Assembly: GCA_900316585.1 (NCBI GenBank)
Contig: ONDM01000004.1
Coordinates: 1-64,000, forward strand
Direction of reading: 5' to 3'
Length of the DNA: 64,000 nt
Source of the DNA: an uncultured Prevotellaceae bacterium
Lineage (GTDB): Bacteria; Bacteroidota; Bacteroidia; Bacteroidales; Bacteroidaceae
Below the pieces are notes generated by a model. The model did no database searches, had not been told where the DNA came from, and saw nothing but the letters and a program-made list of their open reading frames with translations. The translations under genes were made by a program, and so were the position numbers. Positions within the stretch are counted from its first letter, which is position 1. Every line of letters begins with the position of its first letter. Shown here one piece after another: positions 28,779 to 38,688 of the stretch.

Positions 28779-29417
28779 TTATAATTGTCCGTTTTCAACA
28801 AGTATAACAATTCTTTCTATCATCTTGTCTTCTTCTTTTTCTTCTGGATTATAGTGTTTTTTTAATGTGGCTCCAAAAATGGTAGCAAATGCATTATAAA
28901 CACCTGCTTTAAATGAACCCATAAATGCTTTGATAAGATCATATGCACGTTGGTTACATTCTCTGTCAACTAATTTGATAAGAAGTTTACCTTGTGCATA
29001 AGTTAACTTTTTCATTTGTGGAGTATATTGTTTTTTCAATCCTTTCTCTACAGCTACTAAATGGTCTTGCTTAGCTTTTTCATTTGGTAATGTCTGCAAA
29101 TACTCATAAGTTTCAATTATTGTTCCATTAATCATTTTTGCGATAGGAAGAGTTTTTTTTACATTACGAACCAATTTAGTATATTTTTCTCTTTGACGAC
29201 GATTTTTAAAATGCATCGGGGGATAAATATATACGGTAGGTAGTTCTATATGTGTTATGACTGTTCTGTATCGTCTATCCCAACTATGCCCTATTTTAAT
29301 TTTGATTGTGGTAGGTAATGGTTTACCCACATCAAATTCATCGGCATATTGTTCCTGAGCCAGAATAGTCAGTGGAATGAATATGATAGTAAATATTATT
29401 AATAACCTTCTGATCAT
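28779..29417 (-). CDS. DUF4294-family exported protein
   Basis: This product of about 212 aa begins with a signal peptide (MIRRLLIIFTIIFIPLTILAQ). The mature region contains YIYPPMHFKNRRQREKYTKLVRNVK and LVDRECNQRAYDLIKAFMGSFKAGVYNAFA, which I associate with the Bacteroidetes DUF4294 family. No catalytic motif is recognisable and the function is unknown. An upstream in-frame ATG at 29429 would lie only 7 bp from the -7 box. The protein is basic and probably periplasmic. Confidence 0.75.
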   Translation of the reverse strand: MIRRLLIIFTIIFIPLTILAQEQYADEFDVGKPLPTTIKIKIGHSWDRRYRTVITHIELPTVYIYPPMHFKNRRQREKYTKLVRNVKKTLPIAKMINGTIIETYEYLQTLPNEKAKQDHLVAVEKGLKKQYTPQMKKLTYAQGKLLIKLVDRECNQRAYDLIKAFMGSFKAGVYNAFATIFGATLKKHYNPEEKEEDKMIERIVILVENGQL

Positions 29418-29436
29418 TATAAATGTCATTATGATG

Positions 29437-29444
29437 CAAAGATA
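29437..29444 (-). promoter_or_regulatory. -7 box for the DUF4294 gene
   Basis: Minus-strand TATCTTTG (29444-29437) lies 19 bp before ATG 29417. Confidence 0.55.
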
Positions 29445-29488
29445 AATTTATTTTTCTTATTAGATTTGTTTAATAAAAAAGTTTAGCC

Positions 29489-29496
29489 TATCTTTG
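29489..29496 (+). promoter_or_regulatory. -7 box for the helix-hairpin-helix membrane protein gene
   Basis: TATCTTTG lies 53 bp before ATG 29550, divergent from the DUF4294 promoter. Confidence 0.5.
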
Positions 29497-29549
29497 ACAC
29501 ATCTTAACTACATGTATTATTATTTTTGATTTTCAATAATCGGATAATA

Positions 29550-31514
29550 ATGTTATTAATGTCTTGTGGATTAAGTTTTTATTCTGTTGAAAACTTGTCA
29601 GCACAAACATTAGATTGGGAAAGTTTTATAGAAAAACTCTTAGTAGATTCTGAAACTGACAATTCCTGGAGTAATCTATATGACGATCTTTGTGCTTTGC
29701 ATGAGAACCCAATAAACATTAACAGGACAACCACAGAGGAACTTGTTCAGTTGCCGTTCCTCACTTCCCAACAGATTGAAGAAATTCAAGCCTATGTGTA
29801 TTCATATGGGCCTATGAAGTCATTAGGAGAATTGAACCTTGTCAAAGGTATAGATTATGAGACCAGGCAGATGCTTCAATTCTTTGTGTATTGTGGAGAA
29901 TCTGAAAGAGAAAAGGATAGTTTTCCTTCTTTCAGAAATTTTGTAAAATATGGAAAGAATGAATTGGTGGTACGTACTGATTTACCTTTCTATGAAGTTT
30001 CTAATAATTATTTAGGTTCTCAGTTCTATCATTCTGTACGATATAGGTTTAAATATGGTGATAGGGTGACAGCTGGTTTTGTAGCTGAAAAGGATATAGG
30101 TGAACCTATTTTTAATTCCTATACAAAAGGGTTTGACAGTTTTTCCTATTATGCATCTATAAATAAAGTAGGCATAATAAAGAAGCTTATTTTAGGTAAT
30201 TACCGTTTAAGTTTTGGACAAGGTTTGGTTTTGAACACTAATTTCACTTTAGGAAAAACTTCTGTCTTATCCCAATATACTTCTATAGGAAATGGTATTA
30301 GACCACATTCTTCAACTAGTGAATATAATTTCTTTCAAGGGATAGCCTCAACTGTGCAATTGGGTAAAGTGGATTTATCTGTATTCTATTCTTATAAGCA
30401 TGTTGATGCAACTTTAAAAAATAATGAAATAAACACTTTGAAAGAAGACGGTTACCATAGAACAATTTTAGAACTTTCAAAAAAAGGAAATGTCCTAAAT
30501 CAGTTTATAGGTGGAAATATATCTTTTAATTATAAGAGATATCATATAGGTGTAACGACGGCATATACTTTCTTTGATAAACCTTTTAAAAGAAATACAT
30601 CAGGTTACAGATTATATTATCCGGTAGGAGATAAGTTTTGGAATACTAGTGTTGACTATGGCTATAAAAGTTATGGTTTCAGTATTAATGGTGAATGGGC
30701 TTATAGTGCACAAGGTGGGTTTGCCTCTTTGAATACACTATCATTTCGTATTTTGAGTGATATACAAGTTACTTTGCTTCATAGATATTATGATAAGAAA
30801 TATAATGCTATATACGGAAATGCCTTTTCTGAAAGCAGCAATGTAAAAAATGAGCATGGACTATATTTAGGTTTGAATATTTCCTTACTACGGAATATTA
30901 AGTTTTCATCTTATCTAGATATATTCAAATTTCCTTATTTAAAATATGGAGTGTCCAGACCGAATACTAATGGAATAGATTTTATGGCAGAATTGCAATA
31001 TAAGAAAGGTGAGAATTTTTCTGCCAGTATACGTTATAGAAATAAATCCAAACAAAGTGATTATACAGATGATGTAGCTAATAATAAAGGTTTGGCTTAT
31101 ACCATGAATCAAAAGATAAAAGTACAGCTTAATTATTTATTAAATAAGGATTTATTAGCCAAAACCATTTTTAATTATGCTCAAGTAAACAAAGGGAATA
31201 AAGCTCCATCTATAGGCTATTCTATAGCTCAATCTATTCAGTACCAGTTAAAGTTCATCCCTGTACGTTTCTCACTTAATGGCATCTATTTTCATACAGA
31301 TGATTTTAGTTCCAGAGTTTTCAGTTATGAACAAGGATTGCTTTATTCTTTCTCTATACCTTCTTATTATGGGCAAGGTTATAGGTTTTCAGGTATAATA
31401 AGATATGATATAACAAAAAACTTACTGATACAATGCAAATATGGATATACCCATTACATAGATCGGATAGTAAATAATAGTTTGATGAATATACAAATAA
31501 AGTATAAGTTTTAA
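29550..31514 (+). CDS. Outer-membrane beta-barrel protein with N-terminal helix-hairpin-helix domain
   Basis: From ATG 29550 the product is 654 aa with a signal peptide ending near LSAQ. Residues about 45-110 form tandem helix-hairpin-helix-like repeats (INRTTTEELVQLPFLTSQQ, KSLGELNLVKGIDYETRQML), as in ComEA-type domains. The remaining roughly 500 residues are rich in aromatic, alternating beta strands and end in LMNIQIKYKF, consistent with an outer-membrane barrel. This architecture is a Bacteroidetes-specific family of unknown role. The combination of a DNA-binding-type motif with a barrel suggests DNA contact at the surface, but that is inference. Alternative starts are TTG 29526 and ATG 29559. 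Confidence 0.7.
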   Translation: MLLMSCGLSFYSVENLSAQTLDWESFIEKLLVDSETDNSWSNLYDDLCALHENPININRTTTEELVQLPFLTSQQIEEIQAYVYSYGPMKSLGELNLVKGIDYETRQMLQFFVYCGESEREKDSFPSFRNFVKYGKNELVVRTDLPFYEVSNNYLGSQFYHSVRYRFKYGDRVTAGFVAEKDIGEPIFNSYTKGFDSFSYYASINKVGIIKKLILGNYRLSFGQGLVLNTNFTLGKTSVLSQYTSIGNGIRPHSSTSEYNFFQGIASTVQLGKVDLSVFYSYKHVDATLKNNEINTLKEDGYHRTILELSKKGNVLNQFIGGNISFNYKRYHIGVTTAYTFFDKPFKRNTSGYRLYYPVGDKFWNTSVDYGYKSYGFSINGEWAYSAQGGFASLNTLSFRILSDIQVTLLHRYYDKKYNAIYGNAFSESSNVKNEHGLYLGLNISLLRNIKFSSYLDIFKFPYLKYGVSRPNTNGIDFMAELQYKKGENFSASIRYRNKSKQSDYTDDVANNKGLAYTMNQKIKVQLNYLLNKDLLAKTIFNYAQVNKGNKAPSIGYSIAQSIQYQLKFIPVRFSLNGIYFHTDDFSSRVFSYEQGLLYSFSIPSYYGQGYRFSGIIRYDITKNLLIQCKYGYTHYIDRIVNNSLMNIQIKYKF

Positions 31515-31517
31515 GTT

Positions 31518-31543
31518 TATAGTCTTAAAGCCTTAAAACTATA
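31518..31543. terminator. Possible weak hairpin terminator after the membrane protein gene
   Basis: TATAGTCTTAA and TTAAAACTATA pair with one G-T or mismatch position around an AGCC loop. It has no strong T-run, so termination is uncertain. Confidence 0.35.
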
Positions 31544-31554
31544 GAGTAAAAGGG

Positions 31555-31618
31555 TTCTCGACCTAGGTAAAGAAAATAAGCAACTTGTATTGCAAAGAAT
31601 CTTTACCTAGGTCGAGAA
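31555..31618. repeat. 64-bp palindromic element with 19-bp perfect inverted repeat
   Basis: Arms TTCTCGACCTAGGTAAAGA (31555-31573) and TCTTTACCTAGGTCGAGAA (31600-31618) are exact reverse complements. The 26-bp spacer contains a nested GCAA...TTGC pair. It sits between converging genes (the membrane protein gene and rdgB). There is no adjacent T-run on either side, so it is not a standard terminator. It resembles dispersed palindromic repeats of the REP or MITE type. Confidence 0.75.
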
Positions 31619-31670
31619 GAAAAGTAACTATGATTAATATAATTTGAAATGCTATAGAGTTATAGTTAAT

Positions 31671-32249
31671 CTATTTATTCAGTAAATAATTACATAGTTT
31701 AGTTATAGCTTTGGCTCTATGGCTGACATGATTTTTTACCTCTACTCCAAGTTCTGCAAAAGTTTCATCATAGCCTTCTGGAATAAATACTGGGTCATAT
31801 CCAAATCCGTTTTTACCGCGTTTTTCTGTGGTGATTGTTCCATTGACAATACCTTCAAACTGATGCTCCACACCATCTTCTATGAGTGAAACGATGGTAC
31901 GGAAACGTGCCTTACGGTTCTTTTTATCTTCCAGTTCATGTAAGAGTTTACGGACGTTGGCATCAGTATCATGACCTTCGGTGGCATAACGAGCAGTATG
32001 TACACCTGGCTCTCCATTCAAGGCTTCTACTTCCAAACCTGTATCATCGGCAAAACAGTTCAATCCATAATTGTCATAAATGAAATGTGCTTTTTGGCTG
32101 GCATTTCCTTCTAGTGTATTGGCTGTTTCCGGAATATCCACATCGCAGTGAATATCCTTCAGGCTGAGTAATTCTAATTGGTCACCAAGGATAGCACGAA
32201 TTTCATCTAATTTATGTGCATTATTAGTTGCTATGACTATTTTTTTCAT
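31671..32249 (-). CDS. rdgB: XTP/dITP pyrophosphatase (HAM1/RdgB)
   Basis: This enzyme hydrolyses non-canonical purine nucleotides (XTP, dITP) to the monophosphate, preventing their incorporation. The 192-aa product starts [21 protein letters not shown], the family signature with the substrate-binding TxNxxK. It also has [20 protein letters not shown] and [19 protein letters not shown]. It overlaps the upstream YitT gene by 4 bp and is the last gene of the leuS-yitT-rdgB unit. Confidence 0.96.
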   Translation of the reverse strand: MKKIVIATNNAHKLDEIRAILGDQLELLSLKDIHCDVDIPETANTLEGNASQKAHFIYDNYGLNCFADDTGLEVEALNGEPGVHTARYATEGHDTDANVRKLLHELEDKKNRKARFRTIVSLIEDGVEHQFEGIVNGTITTEKRGKNGFGYDPVFIPEGYDETFAELGVEVKNHVSHRAKAITKLCNYLLNK

Positions 32250-33166
32250 GCTTTTTTCTCAAGTTCCTTTTTTGCTTTTACTTTCAGCACATCAAATCCT
32301 TTACCAAATACACCAATGACATTGCTTTGAGTGATGAAAGCGTCAGGATCAATACTTTTTACGATACGGAAAATAGTATTTGATTCTTTCTGACGGGCTA
32401 TTACCATAATGATTTTGGAGTTCTGTTTACTATAATAACCTTCAGAATCAAGTAAAGTGCAGCCTCTGTGAGCTATTGTAGTTATGGCTTCAGCTATTTG
32501 TTCATAGTTCTTGCTTATGATAAAGAACTGGACGGACTGTCGAATTCTGTTCATGTAATAATCCAGTGTCTGAGTCATCATAAACATGGTTACAAAACCA
32601 AAAACCACACGTTTCCAATCATGGAAGACAAAATAGCATGAGAACACAATGAAGCAGTCCACAATAAAGATGACCCGTCCCATGGAGACGTTTCGATACT
32701 TATTAACAATGGCTGCTATGATATCAGTACCTCCAGTAGTGCCATTGCTGGAAAAGGCTATACCTAGCCCAAGTCCACAAATCATGGCTCCAATGATGCA
32801 AGCCATGAAATCCTGGTCTTCCCCTAAGAATTGGACAGGTTTTCCATCTGGACCGGCAAAGAGCAGCTGGAAAAGATCCAACATGATATAAAGGCTGAGG
32901 ATGGCAAATCCTGTTTTGACACAGAACTTGAATCCTAAAACCTTAGCACCACCTAACAGCAAGACAGCATTGATAGCCAGATAGGCATTCTGCATGGGGA
33001 ACTGGGTAGCATAGTAAATTACAGCTGATATACCAGTAACTCCACCAGTGGATATCTGGTATGGGAGCAAAAAGGCACACCATGACAACGCATACAGAGC
33101 TATTCCTAAAAAGATTAGGACATAGTCTTTAATTTCTTGCCAGGCATTACTGTAATGGAAAGTCAT
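32246..33166 (-). CDS. YitT-family membrane protein (DUF161 and DUF2179)
   Basis: The 306-aa protein has about five or six hydrophobic segments in residues 15-180 with the motif [17 protein letters not shown], repeated later as [20 protein letters not shown]. Both are typical of the duplicated YitT membrane domain. A soluble C-terminal domain (about 225-290, beginning [19 protein letters not shown]) matches DUF2179. The transported substrate, if any, is unknown. It sits 1 bp after leuS and overlaps rdgB by 4 bp, so it is translated with them. Confidence 0.9.
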   Translation of the reverse strand: MTFHYSNAWQEIKDYVLIFLGIALYALSWCAFLLPYQISTGGVTGISAVIYYATQFPMQNAYLAINAVLLLGGAKVLGFKFCVKTGFAILSLYIMLDLFQLLFAGPDGKPVQFLGEDQDFMACIIGAMICGLGLGIAFSSNGTTGGTDIIAAIVNKYRNVSMGRVIFIVDCFIVFSCYFVFHDWKRVVFGFVTMFMMTQTLDYYMNRIRQSVQFFIISKNYEQIAEAITTIAHRGCTLLDSEGYYSKQNSKIIMVIARQKESNTIFRIVKSIDPDAFITQSNVIGVFGKGFDVLKVKAKKELEKKA

Positions 33167-33167
33167 T

Positions 33168-36011
33168 TTATTTTCCTATAACAATATTGATCATCTTTCC
33201 TGGAACAACGATAACCTTACGAACTTGGAATCCTTCCAAATACTTTGCGCTATTCTCATGTTCCAAAGCTGCTTTTTCTGCATCTTCCTTGCTTATGTCT
33301 GCTGGTAACTGGATGGTAAAACGTGTTTTTCCATTGAAACCTACAGCATAAGTTTTAGTACTTTCTTTTAGGTATTCTTCATTGTAAGCTGGCCACTTAG
33401 CATCACAAACGGTAGTAGTATGACCTAAAGACTCCCAGAGCTCTTCTGCCATGTGAGGTGCAAAAGGAGCAATTAGGATGACTAAAGTTTCCAGTATTTC
33501 CTTGTTAGTGCATTTTAGAGACTGCAGTTCATTCACACAGATCATAAACGCACTGATGGAAGTATTGTATGAGAAACTTTCAATATCGAAAGTGACTTTT
33601 TTAATCAGTTTGTGCAAACTCTTCAGTTCCTCTGGAGTAGGCTGGCTTTCTTTAGGCAGATATTCACCTGTACGTGGATTAAAGAAAAGATTCCAGAGTT
33701 TCTTAAGGAAGCGGTGACAACCGTCAATGCCATTGGTATCCCATGGCTTGCTCTGTTCTACAGGACCCAGGAACATTTCATACAGACGAAGTGTGTCTGC
33801 ACCAAAGTTCTCTACCACCATATCTGGATTCACCACATTGAACATAGACTTTGACATCTTTTCAATAGCCCAACCACAGATGTACTTGTCGTCTTCCAAA
33901 ATGAATTCAGCAGTAGCAAATTCAGGGCGCCAAGCTTTGAATGCATCAATATCCAGAATGTCGTTCTTTACGATATTTACATCCACATGGATAGGAGTAA
34001 CATTGTACTGTTCTTTCAGTCCTAAAGATACGAAGGTGTTTGTATCCTTGATACGATATACAAAGTTAGAACGTCCTTGGATCATACCTTGATTGATAAG
34101 TTTCTGGAATGGTTCTTCTTTGCAGGAAACACCTATATCGTGCAAGAATTTGTTCCAGAAACGAGAATAAATCAAGTGACCAGTAGCATGCTCAGTACCA
34201 CCTACATAAAGGTCCACATTCTGCCAATATTCATCAGCTTCCTTACTTACAAGAGCCTTGTTGTTGTGTGGATCCATATAACGCAGGTAGTATGCAGAAG
34301 AGCCTGCAAAACCAGGCATAGTATAAAGTTCAATAGGGAATACTGTCTTATTGTCGATAAGAGCTTTGTCTACAATCTTACGGTTTACTTCATCCCAAGC
34401 CCAAATCTGTGCATTACCCAATGGAGGCTCACCTGTTTCGGTAGGAAGGAATTTCTCCACCTGAGGAAGCTGGATAGGCAGGCACTCTTCCGGAATCATG
34501 TATGGGATGTCATTCTTGTAATATACAGGGAATGGTTCACCCCAATAGCGCTGACGACTGAAGATAGCATCACGAAGACGATAGTTGACCTTTACGCGTC
34601 CCAGATGATTCTCTTTCACATAGGTCTTCGTAGCAGCAATGGCCTCTTTGATAGTCAGACCATTCAAAGAGAAGTCAATATAAGGTTTCACACCTTCACG
34701 TGGTGAGTTGATTACGATACCTTCCTTGGCATCGTAGCTTTCTTCACTGATGTCTGCACCTTCAATAAGTGGAATAATAGGAAGGTTAAAATGCTTGGCA
34801 AAAGCATAGTCACGAGAATCGTGAGCAGGTACAGCCATAATGGCACCAGTACCATAACCTGCCAATACATATTCTGCAATCCAGATAGGTAGTTTTTCAC
34901 CAGTGAATGGGTTAATGGCATATGCACCGGAAAATACACCTGTTACAGTGTGGTCTATCTGTCGCTCACGCTCAGTACGGCTTTTGACGTAATTCAGGTA
35001 TTTTTCCACTTCCGCTTTCTGGTCTGGAGTAGTAACCTTTTGGACAAGTTCACTTTCAGGAGCTAATACCATAAAAGTAACACCAAACATGGTATCTGCA
35101 CGGGTAGTGAAGATGGTGAATGATTCGTCGGAATCAGCAATTTTGAATACTATTTCTGCACCTTCTGAACGTCCAATCCAATTCTTCTGAGTTTCTTTAA
35201 TGGAATCACTCCACTCTATAGTCTGCAATCCATCGAGTAGACGCTGTGCATATGCACTGACACGAAGGCACCACTGACGCATTTTTTTCTGTTCTACAGG
35301 ATATCCGCCACGTACACTGACACCATCGACAACCTCATCGTTTGCCAGTACAGTACCTAATTTAGGACACCAGTTAACCATAGTTTCACCCAAGAATGCT
35401 ATACGGTAGTTCATCAGGACATTGCTCTTCTCCTTTTCGTTCATAGCCTTCCATTCTTGAGCAGTAATATGCAGTTCTTCAGTCTGAGCTACATCCAGCC
35501 CTTCAGTACCATTTTCATCCAGATAACTGATGAGGTTTTCTATAGGCATGGCCTTAGCGCACTTGTTGCAATAGAAACTGTTGAACATCTTTTGGAATGC
35601 CCACTGAGTCCAATGGTAGTAATCAGGATCACAAGTACGGACTTCACGGCTCCAGTCAAAACAGAAGCCAATCTTGTCCAACTGCTCACGATATCGGTCT
35701 ATGTTCTGGAAGGTTGTCTTCTCAGGGTGCTGACCTGTTTGGATAGCATACTGCTCAGCAGGCAGACCATAAGCATCGTAACCCATAGGGTTCAAGACAT
35801 TGAAGCCTTGGAGGCGCTTGTATCTAGCATAAATATCACTGGCAATGTAGCCTAGAGGGTGGCCTACGTGCAAACCTGCACCAGATGGGTAAGGGAACAT
35901 ATTCAGTACATAGTACTTTTGTTTGTTCTCATCTTCCTTAACCAAATAAGTCTGCTGTTCTACCCAGCGTTTGTGCCACTTTTCCTCAATTGCTTTAAAA
36001 TTGTATTCCAT
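33168..36011 (-). CDS. leuS: Leucyl-tRNA synthetase
   Basis: LeuRS charges tRNA-Leu. The 947-aa protein has the HIGH-type motif [16 protein letters not shown] near residues 42-57 and the KMSKS loop [13 protein letters not shown] near 720. An editing (CP1) domain in the middle is visible from [11 protein letters not shown] and [20 protein letters not shown]. It is somewhat longer than E. coli LeuRS (860 aa), as usual in Bacteroidetes. The start follows a predicted leader of about 90 nt from the -7 box at 36112-36105. It is the first gene of leuS-yitT-rdgB. Confidence 0.97.
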   Translation of the reverse strand: MEYNFKAIEEKWHKRWVEQQTYLVKEDENKQKYYVLNMFPYPSGAGLHVGHPLGYIASDIYARYKRLQGFNVLNPMGYDAYGLPAEQYAIQTGQHPEKTTFQNIDRYREQLDKIGFCFDWSREVRTCDPDYYHWTQWAFQKMFNSFYCNKCAKAMPIENLISYLDENGTEGLDVAQTEELHITAQEWKAMNEKEKSNVLMNYRIAFLGETMVNWCPKLGTVLANDEVVDGVSVRGGYPVEQKKMRQWCLRVSAYAQRLLDGLQTIEWSDSIKETQKNWIGRSEGAEIVFKIADSDESFTIFTTRADTMFGVTFMVLAPESELVQKVTTPDQKAEVEKYLNYVKSRTERERQIDHTVTGVFSGAYAINPFTGEKLPIWIAEYVLAGYGTGAIMAVPAHDSRDYAFAKHFNLPIIPLIEGADISEESYDAKEGIVINSPREGVKPYIDFSLNGLTIKEAIAATKTYVKENHLGRVKVNYRLRDAIFSRQRYWGEPFPVYYKNDIPYMIPEECLPIQLPQVEKFLPTETGEPPLGNAQIWAWDEVNRKIVDKALIDNKTVFPIELYTMPGFAGSSAYYLRYMDPHNNKALVSKEADEYWQNVDLYVGGTEHATGHLIYSRFWNKFLHDIGVSCKEEPFQKLINQGMIQGRSNFVYRIKDTNTFVSLGLKEQYNVTPIHVDVNIVKNDILDIDAFKAWRPEFATAEFILEDDKYICGWAIEKMSKSMFNVVNPDMVVENFGADTLRLYEMFLGPVEQSKPWDTNGIDGCHRFLKKLWNLFFNPRTGEYLPKESQPTPEELKSLHKLIKKVTFDIESFSYNTSISAFMICVNELQSLKCTNKEILETLVILIAPFAPHMAEELWESLGHTTTVCDAKWPAYNEEYLKESTKTYAVGFNGKTRFTIQLPADISKEDAEKAALEHENSAKYLEGFQVRKVIVVPGKMINIVIGK

Positions 36012-36100
36012 TATAATGCTTTTTAATTTTAATTAAAAATTAAAATAGATGTTCTAATTAGATTGTTGAAAATGTTCATAACGGCCATTTTTCAAAAATC

Positions 36101-36146
36101 GCTGCAAAGATAGAGAAAATTCTCCGAAAACGTCTATCTTTGCAGC
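36101..36146. promoter_or_regulatory. Symmetric divergent promoter pair for leuS and the S15-family hydrolase
   Basis: GCTGCAAAGATAGA (36101-36114) and TCTATCTTTGCAGC (36133-36146) are a perfect 14-bp inverted repeat separated by 18 bp. Each arm contains a -7 box: minus-strand TATCTTTG (36112-36105) for leuS and plus-strand TATCTTTG (36135-36142) for the hydrolase. The two promoters are mirror images and would be read outward. No clear -33 TTTG is seen. Confidence 0.6.
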
Positions 36147-36235
36147 ATTAAATTATAAAGATACAGCGAGTTAAATCTTTTAGCTTGTCATGAAATCAAT
36201 AAAAGAGAATAAAGACAGGTTTTAGAATAGAAAAG

Positions 36236-38140
36236 ATGAATACTAAACGATTTATTTTTAGTTTTATGATGGTGTCGGTTGCTTTGTGGACTTTTGCCCA
36301 GCCTATAAGTAACCGGGAACGTGATAGATTCTTACAGCAGGTAAAAGAAAACTACACCAAGACAGAGGTCATGATACCTATGCGTGATGGGGTAAAGCTC
36401 CACACTTCTATCTATACACCTATTGATTCAACAGAAAATCATCCAATTTTGATTTGTCGTACTTCTTATGGAACTGGGTCAGGAGAGAACTACTATCCAT
36501 TGGGCAAATTGAATGAGAATTCCAGTTATGCCAAAGCTAAGTATATCATTGTGGATCAAGATGTTCGTGGTAGATATTTGAGTGAGGGTAAATTTGTTCA
36601 GATCAGACCATTGAACAAGAATATCAAAACACGTACAGGTAAAAAGGCATTGAAAGATAAGGTAAATATAGATGAGGCTACTGATACCTATGATACCATA
36701 GAGTGGTTAATAAACAATACCTACAACAATGGTAATGTAGGTGTATGGGGGCTATCTTTGGATGGTTTCTATGCTACTATGGCAGCATCCAGTTCGCATC
36801 CGGCTCTGAAGGCCGTTTCACCACAGGCTCCGGTAACAGATTGGTTCAGAGGTGATGATCGTCATCATAATGGTGCATTTACCTTCTTGCAGACTACCAA
36901 TTACTTGCCTGCTGAGGAAGGTGAACGTCAGGGTAGGGGAGTAACTCCTCTGATTGTAAAAAATGACGTGTATCAGGATTATTTGAAATTAGGTACTTTT
37001 GCTGATGCTGATAAACTTGTAGGAACAACTGTTTCGATGTGGAACGATATAAAGGAGCATCCTGACTTTGATGAATTCTGGAAAGAACACGATGCACGTA
37101 CATCTTGCTTTAATTTGAAACCTGCTATCCTTGTAGTGGGTGGCACCTATGATTCTGAAGACTGTTATGGTGCATGGGGCACTTATGAGGCTATTAAGAC
37201 TCAATCTCCTGAGACTGAGCTTTATCTGGCATTTGGACCTTGGTATCATGGTGGTTGGGGTAGTAGAAACTATAGGAGTCTGGGAAACATTTATTTTGGA
37301 GAGGGAGTCAGTGCTTACTATCAGGACAATATAGAGTACCCATTCTTCCGTTACTATCTGGAAGGAAAAGGAGATAAACCAGATAAAGTGAGTGTCTACT
37401 ATTCAGGTTCTAATAAGTGGGTGATATCCGACACATGGCCTGTTGATAACGTGAACTATGTTCCTTACTACATTCATCAGGATGGTTCAGTAAGTACAGA
37501 GTTACCAACAGAAATCAACAGTTCAACCAGTTATTACAGTGACTTGAGTCACCCAGTGCCATTCACTGGTCAACCGACTCGTGTTCGCAGTATTAATTAT
37601 ATGACTGACGACCAGCGTTTCGCTTCTATTCGTTCAGATGTGATATCTTTCTGTAGTGAAGTCTTGACAGATTCTTTGGAAATAGGTGGACCTATCGATG
37701 TAGAACTTTTCACGTCCATGACTGGAACTGATGCTGATTTTATAGTCAAGGTAATAGATGTATATCCAGAAAATTTCAATTATCCAAGAGAGGTGTACGA
37801 GAAGATGCCAAGATACACCATGAGTGGTTATCAGCTTATGGTGCGTGGTGAAGTTTTCAGGGGACGTTATTGGAATGGTTTTGATAAGCCGGAAGCATTT
37901 GAACCGAATAAGATAACTCCTGTCAATTTTCGTTTGTATGATGTGGCACACACATTTGCACCTGGGCATAAAATCATGATTCAGATTCATAGTACCTGGT
38001 TCCCACTCATTGACAGAAATCCACAGCAGTTTATTAATACCTATACTGCTACAGTGGATGATTTGAAGAATGAGACAATCAGCATATACCATCAGAAAGA
38101 TGCAGCAACCCGAATTATTTTACCTATAATCAAGAAATAA
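36236..38140 (+). CDS. Exported CocE/NonD-type hydrolase (X-Pro dipeptidyl-peptidase S15-like)
   Basis: The 634-aa protein has a signal peptide (MNTKRFIFSFMMVSVALWTFAQ). An alpha/beta-hydrolase domain contains the nucleophile elbow VWGLSLDGFYATMAA near residue 180. A candidate Asp lies in VVGGTYDSEDCYGAW and a candidate His in FGPWYHGGWG. The C-terminal region (about 430-630) is the jelly-roll X-Pro dipeptidyl-peptidase C-terminal domain. The family includes dipeptidyl peptidases, cocaine esterases and glutaryl-7-ACA acylases, so the substrate cannot be fixed. A peptidase or acyl-amide hydrolase in the periplasm is most likely. msrC starts immediately after the stop. Confidence 0.85.
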   Translation: MNTKRFIFSFMMVSVALWTFAQPISNRERDRFLQQVKENYTKTEVMIPMRDGVKLHTSIYTPIDSTENHPILICRTSYGTGSGENYYPLGKLNENSSYAKAKYIIVDQDVRGRYLSEGKFVQIRPLNKNIKTRTGKKALKDKVNIDEATDTYDTIEWLINNTYNNGNVGVWGLSLDGFYATMAASSSHPALKAVSPQAPVTDWFRGDDRHHNGAFTFLQTTNYLPAEEGERQGRGVTPLIVKNDVYQDYLKLGTFADADKLVGTTVSMWNDIKEHPDFDEFWKEHDARTSCFNLKPAILVVGGTYDSEDCYGAWGTYEAIKTQSPETELYLAFGPWYHGGWGSRNYRSLGNIYFGEGVSAYYQDNIEYPFFRYYLEGKGDKPDKVSVYYSGSNKWVISDTWPVDNVNYVPYYIHQDGSVSTELPTEINSSTSYYSDLSHPVPFTGQPTRVRSINYMTDDQRFASIRSDVISFCSEVLTDSLEIGGPIDVELFTSMTGTDADFIVKVIDVYPENFNYPREVYEKMPRYTMSGYQLMVRGEVFRGRYWNGFDKPEAFEPNKITPVNFRLYDVAHTFAPGHKIMIQIHSTWFPLIDRNPQQFINTYTATVDDLKNETISIYHQKDAATRIILPIIKK

Positions 38141-38611
38141 ATGGCAGAACATTTAGATATAGTTGAAGGCACCAAAGAAGAAAAGTATGAAGTGCTTTAC
38201 CGTCAGATAGAGTCTCTCATGGAAGTAGAGACGGATATGATTGCCAATATGGCAAATGTGTCGGCTATGATTCAGGAGACATTCCATTTTTGGTGGACTG
38301 GTTTTTACAGAGTGGTGGAAGGGGTTTTAGTCTTAGGCCCTTTCCAAGGCCCATTGGCATGTACCCGCATTAAGTATGGAAAGGGTGTATGTGGAACTGC
38401 ATGGAAGGAAAACAAGACTCAGTTGGTTCCTGATGTAGAGCAGTTCCCAGGGCACATTGCTTGTAGTAGTGCTTCCAAAAGTGAGATTGTAGTGCCTATA
38501 CGTAGGAATGGAGAGGTGACAGGAGTGCTGGATATAGACAGTGAATTCCTTGCCACATTTGATGGAACTGATCAGAAGTGGTTGGAAAAGATAGCGGCAT
38601 TGTTTGTGTAA
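38141..38611 (+). CDS. msrC: Free methionine-(R)-sulfoxide reductase, GAF domain (fRMsr)
   Basis: The single GAF domain of 156 aa matches the fRMsr family, which reduces free L-methionine-(R)-sulfoxide with thioredoxin. The conserved block FQGPLACTRIKYGKGVCGTA contains C74 and C84, and FPGHIACSSASKSEIVVP contains C108. These are the three redox cysteines of the family. WWTGFYRVVEG near residue 51 completes the pocket. It has zero spacing to the upstream hydrolase gene and is followed by a strong bidirectional hairpin. Confidence 0.93.
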   Translation: MAEHLDIVEGTKEEKYEVLYRQIESLMEVETDMIANMANVSAMIQETFHFWWTGFYRVVEGVLVLGPFQGPLACTRIKYGKGVCGTAWKENKTQLVPDVEQFPGHIACSSASKSEIVVPIRRNGEVTGVLDIDSEFLATFDGTDQKWLEKIAALFV

Positions 38612-38614
38612 GGG

Positions 38615-38660
38615 ATAAGAAAAGAGCTGGAATCTCACAGATTTCAGCTCTTTTCTTATT
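38615..38660. terminator. Bidirectional intrinsic terminator between msrC and the carbonic anhydrase gene
   Basis: ATAAGAAAAGAGCTG (38615-38629) and CAGCTCTTTTCTTAT (38645-38659) form a perfect 15-bp stem, with inner partial pairing (AAT/ATT). The A-rich and T-rich outer flanks suit both directions. Confidence 0.8.
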
Positions 38661-38688
38661 TGTAAAGTAGTTTTGGTTAATCCAGCTT

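Noticed and set aside
36012-36235. T-box or other tRNA-sensing leader upstream of leuS
   Set aside because: The leader of about 90 nt is AT-rich and lacks a T-box sequence, specifier stem or terminator/antiterminator pair.
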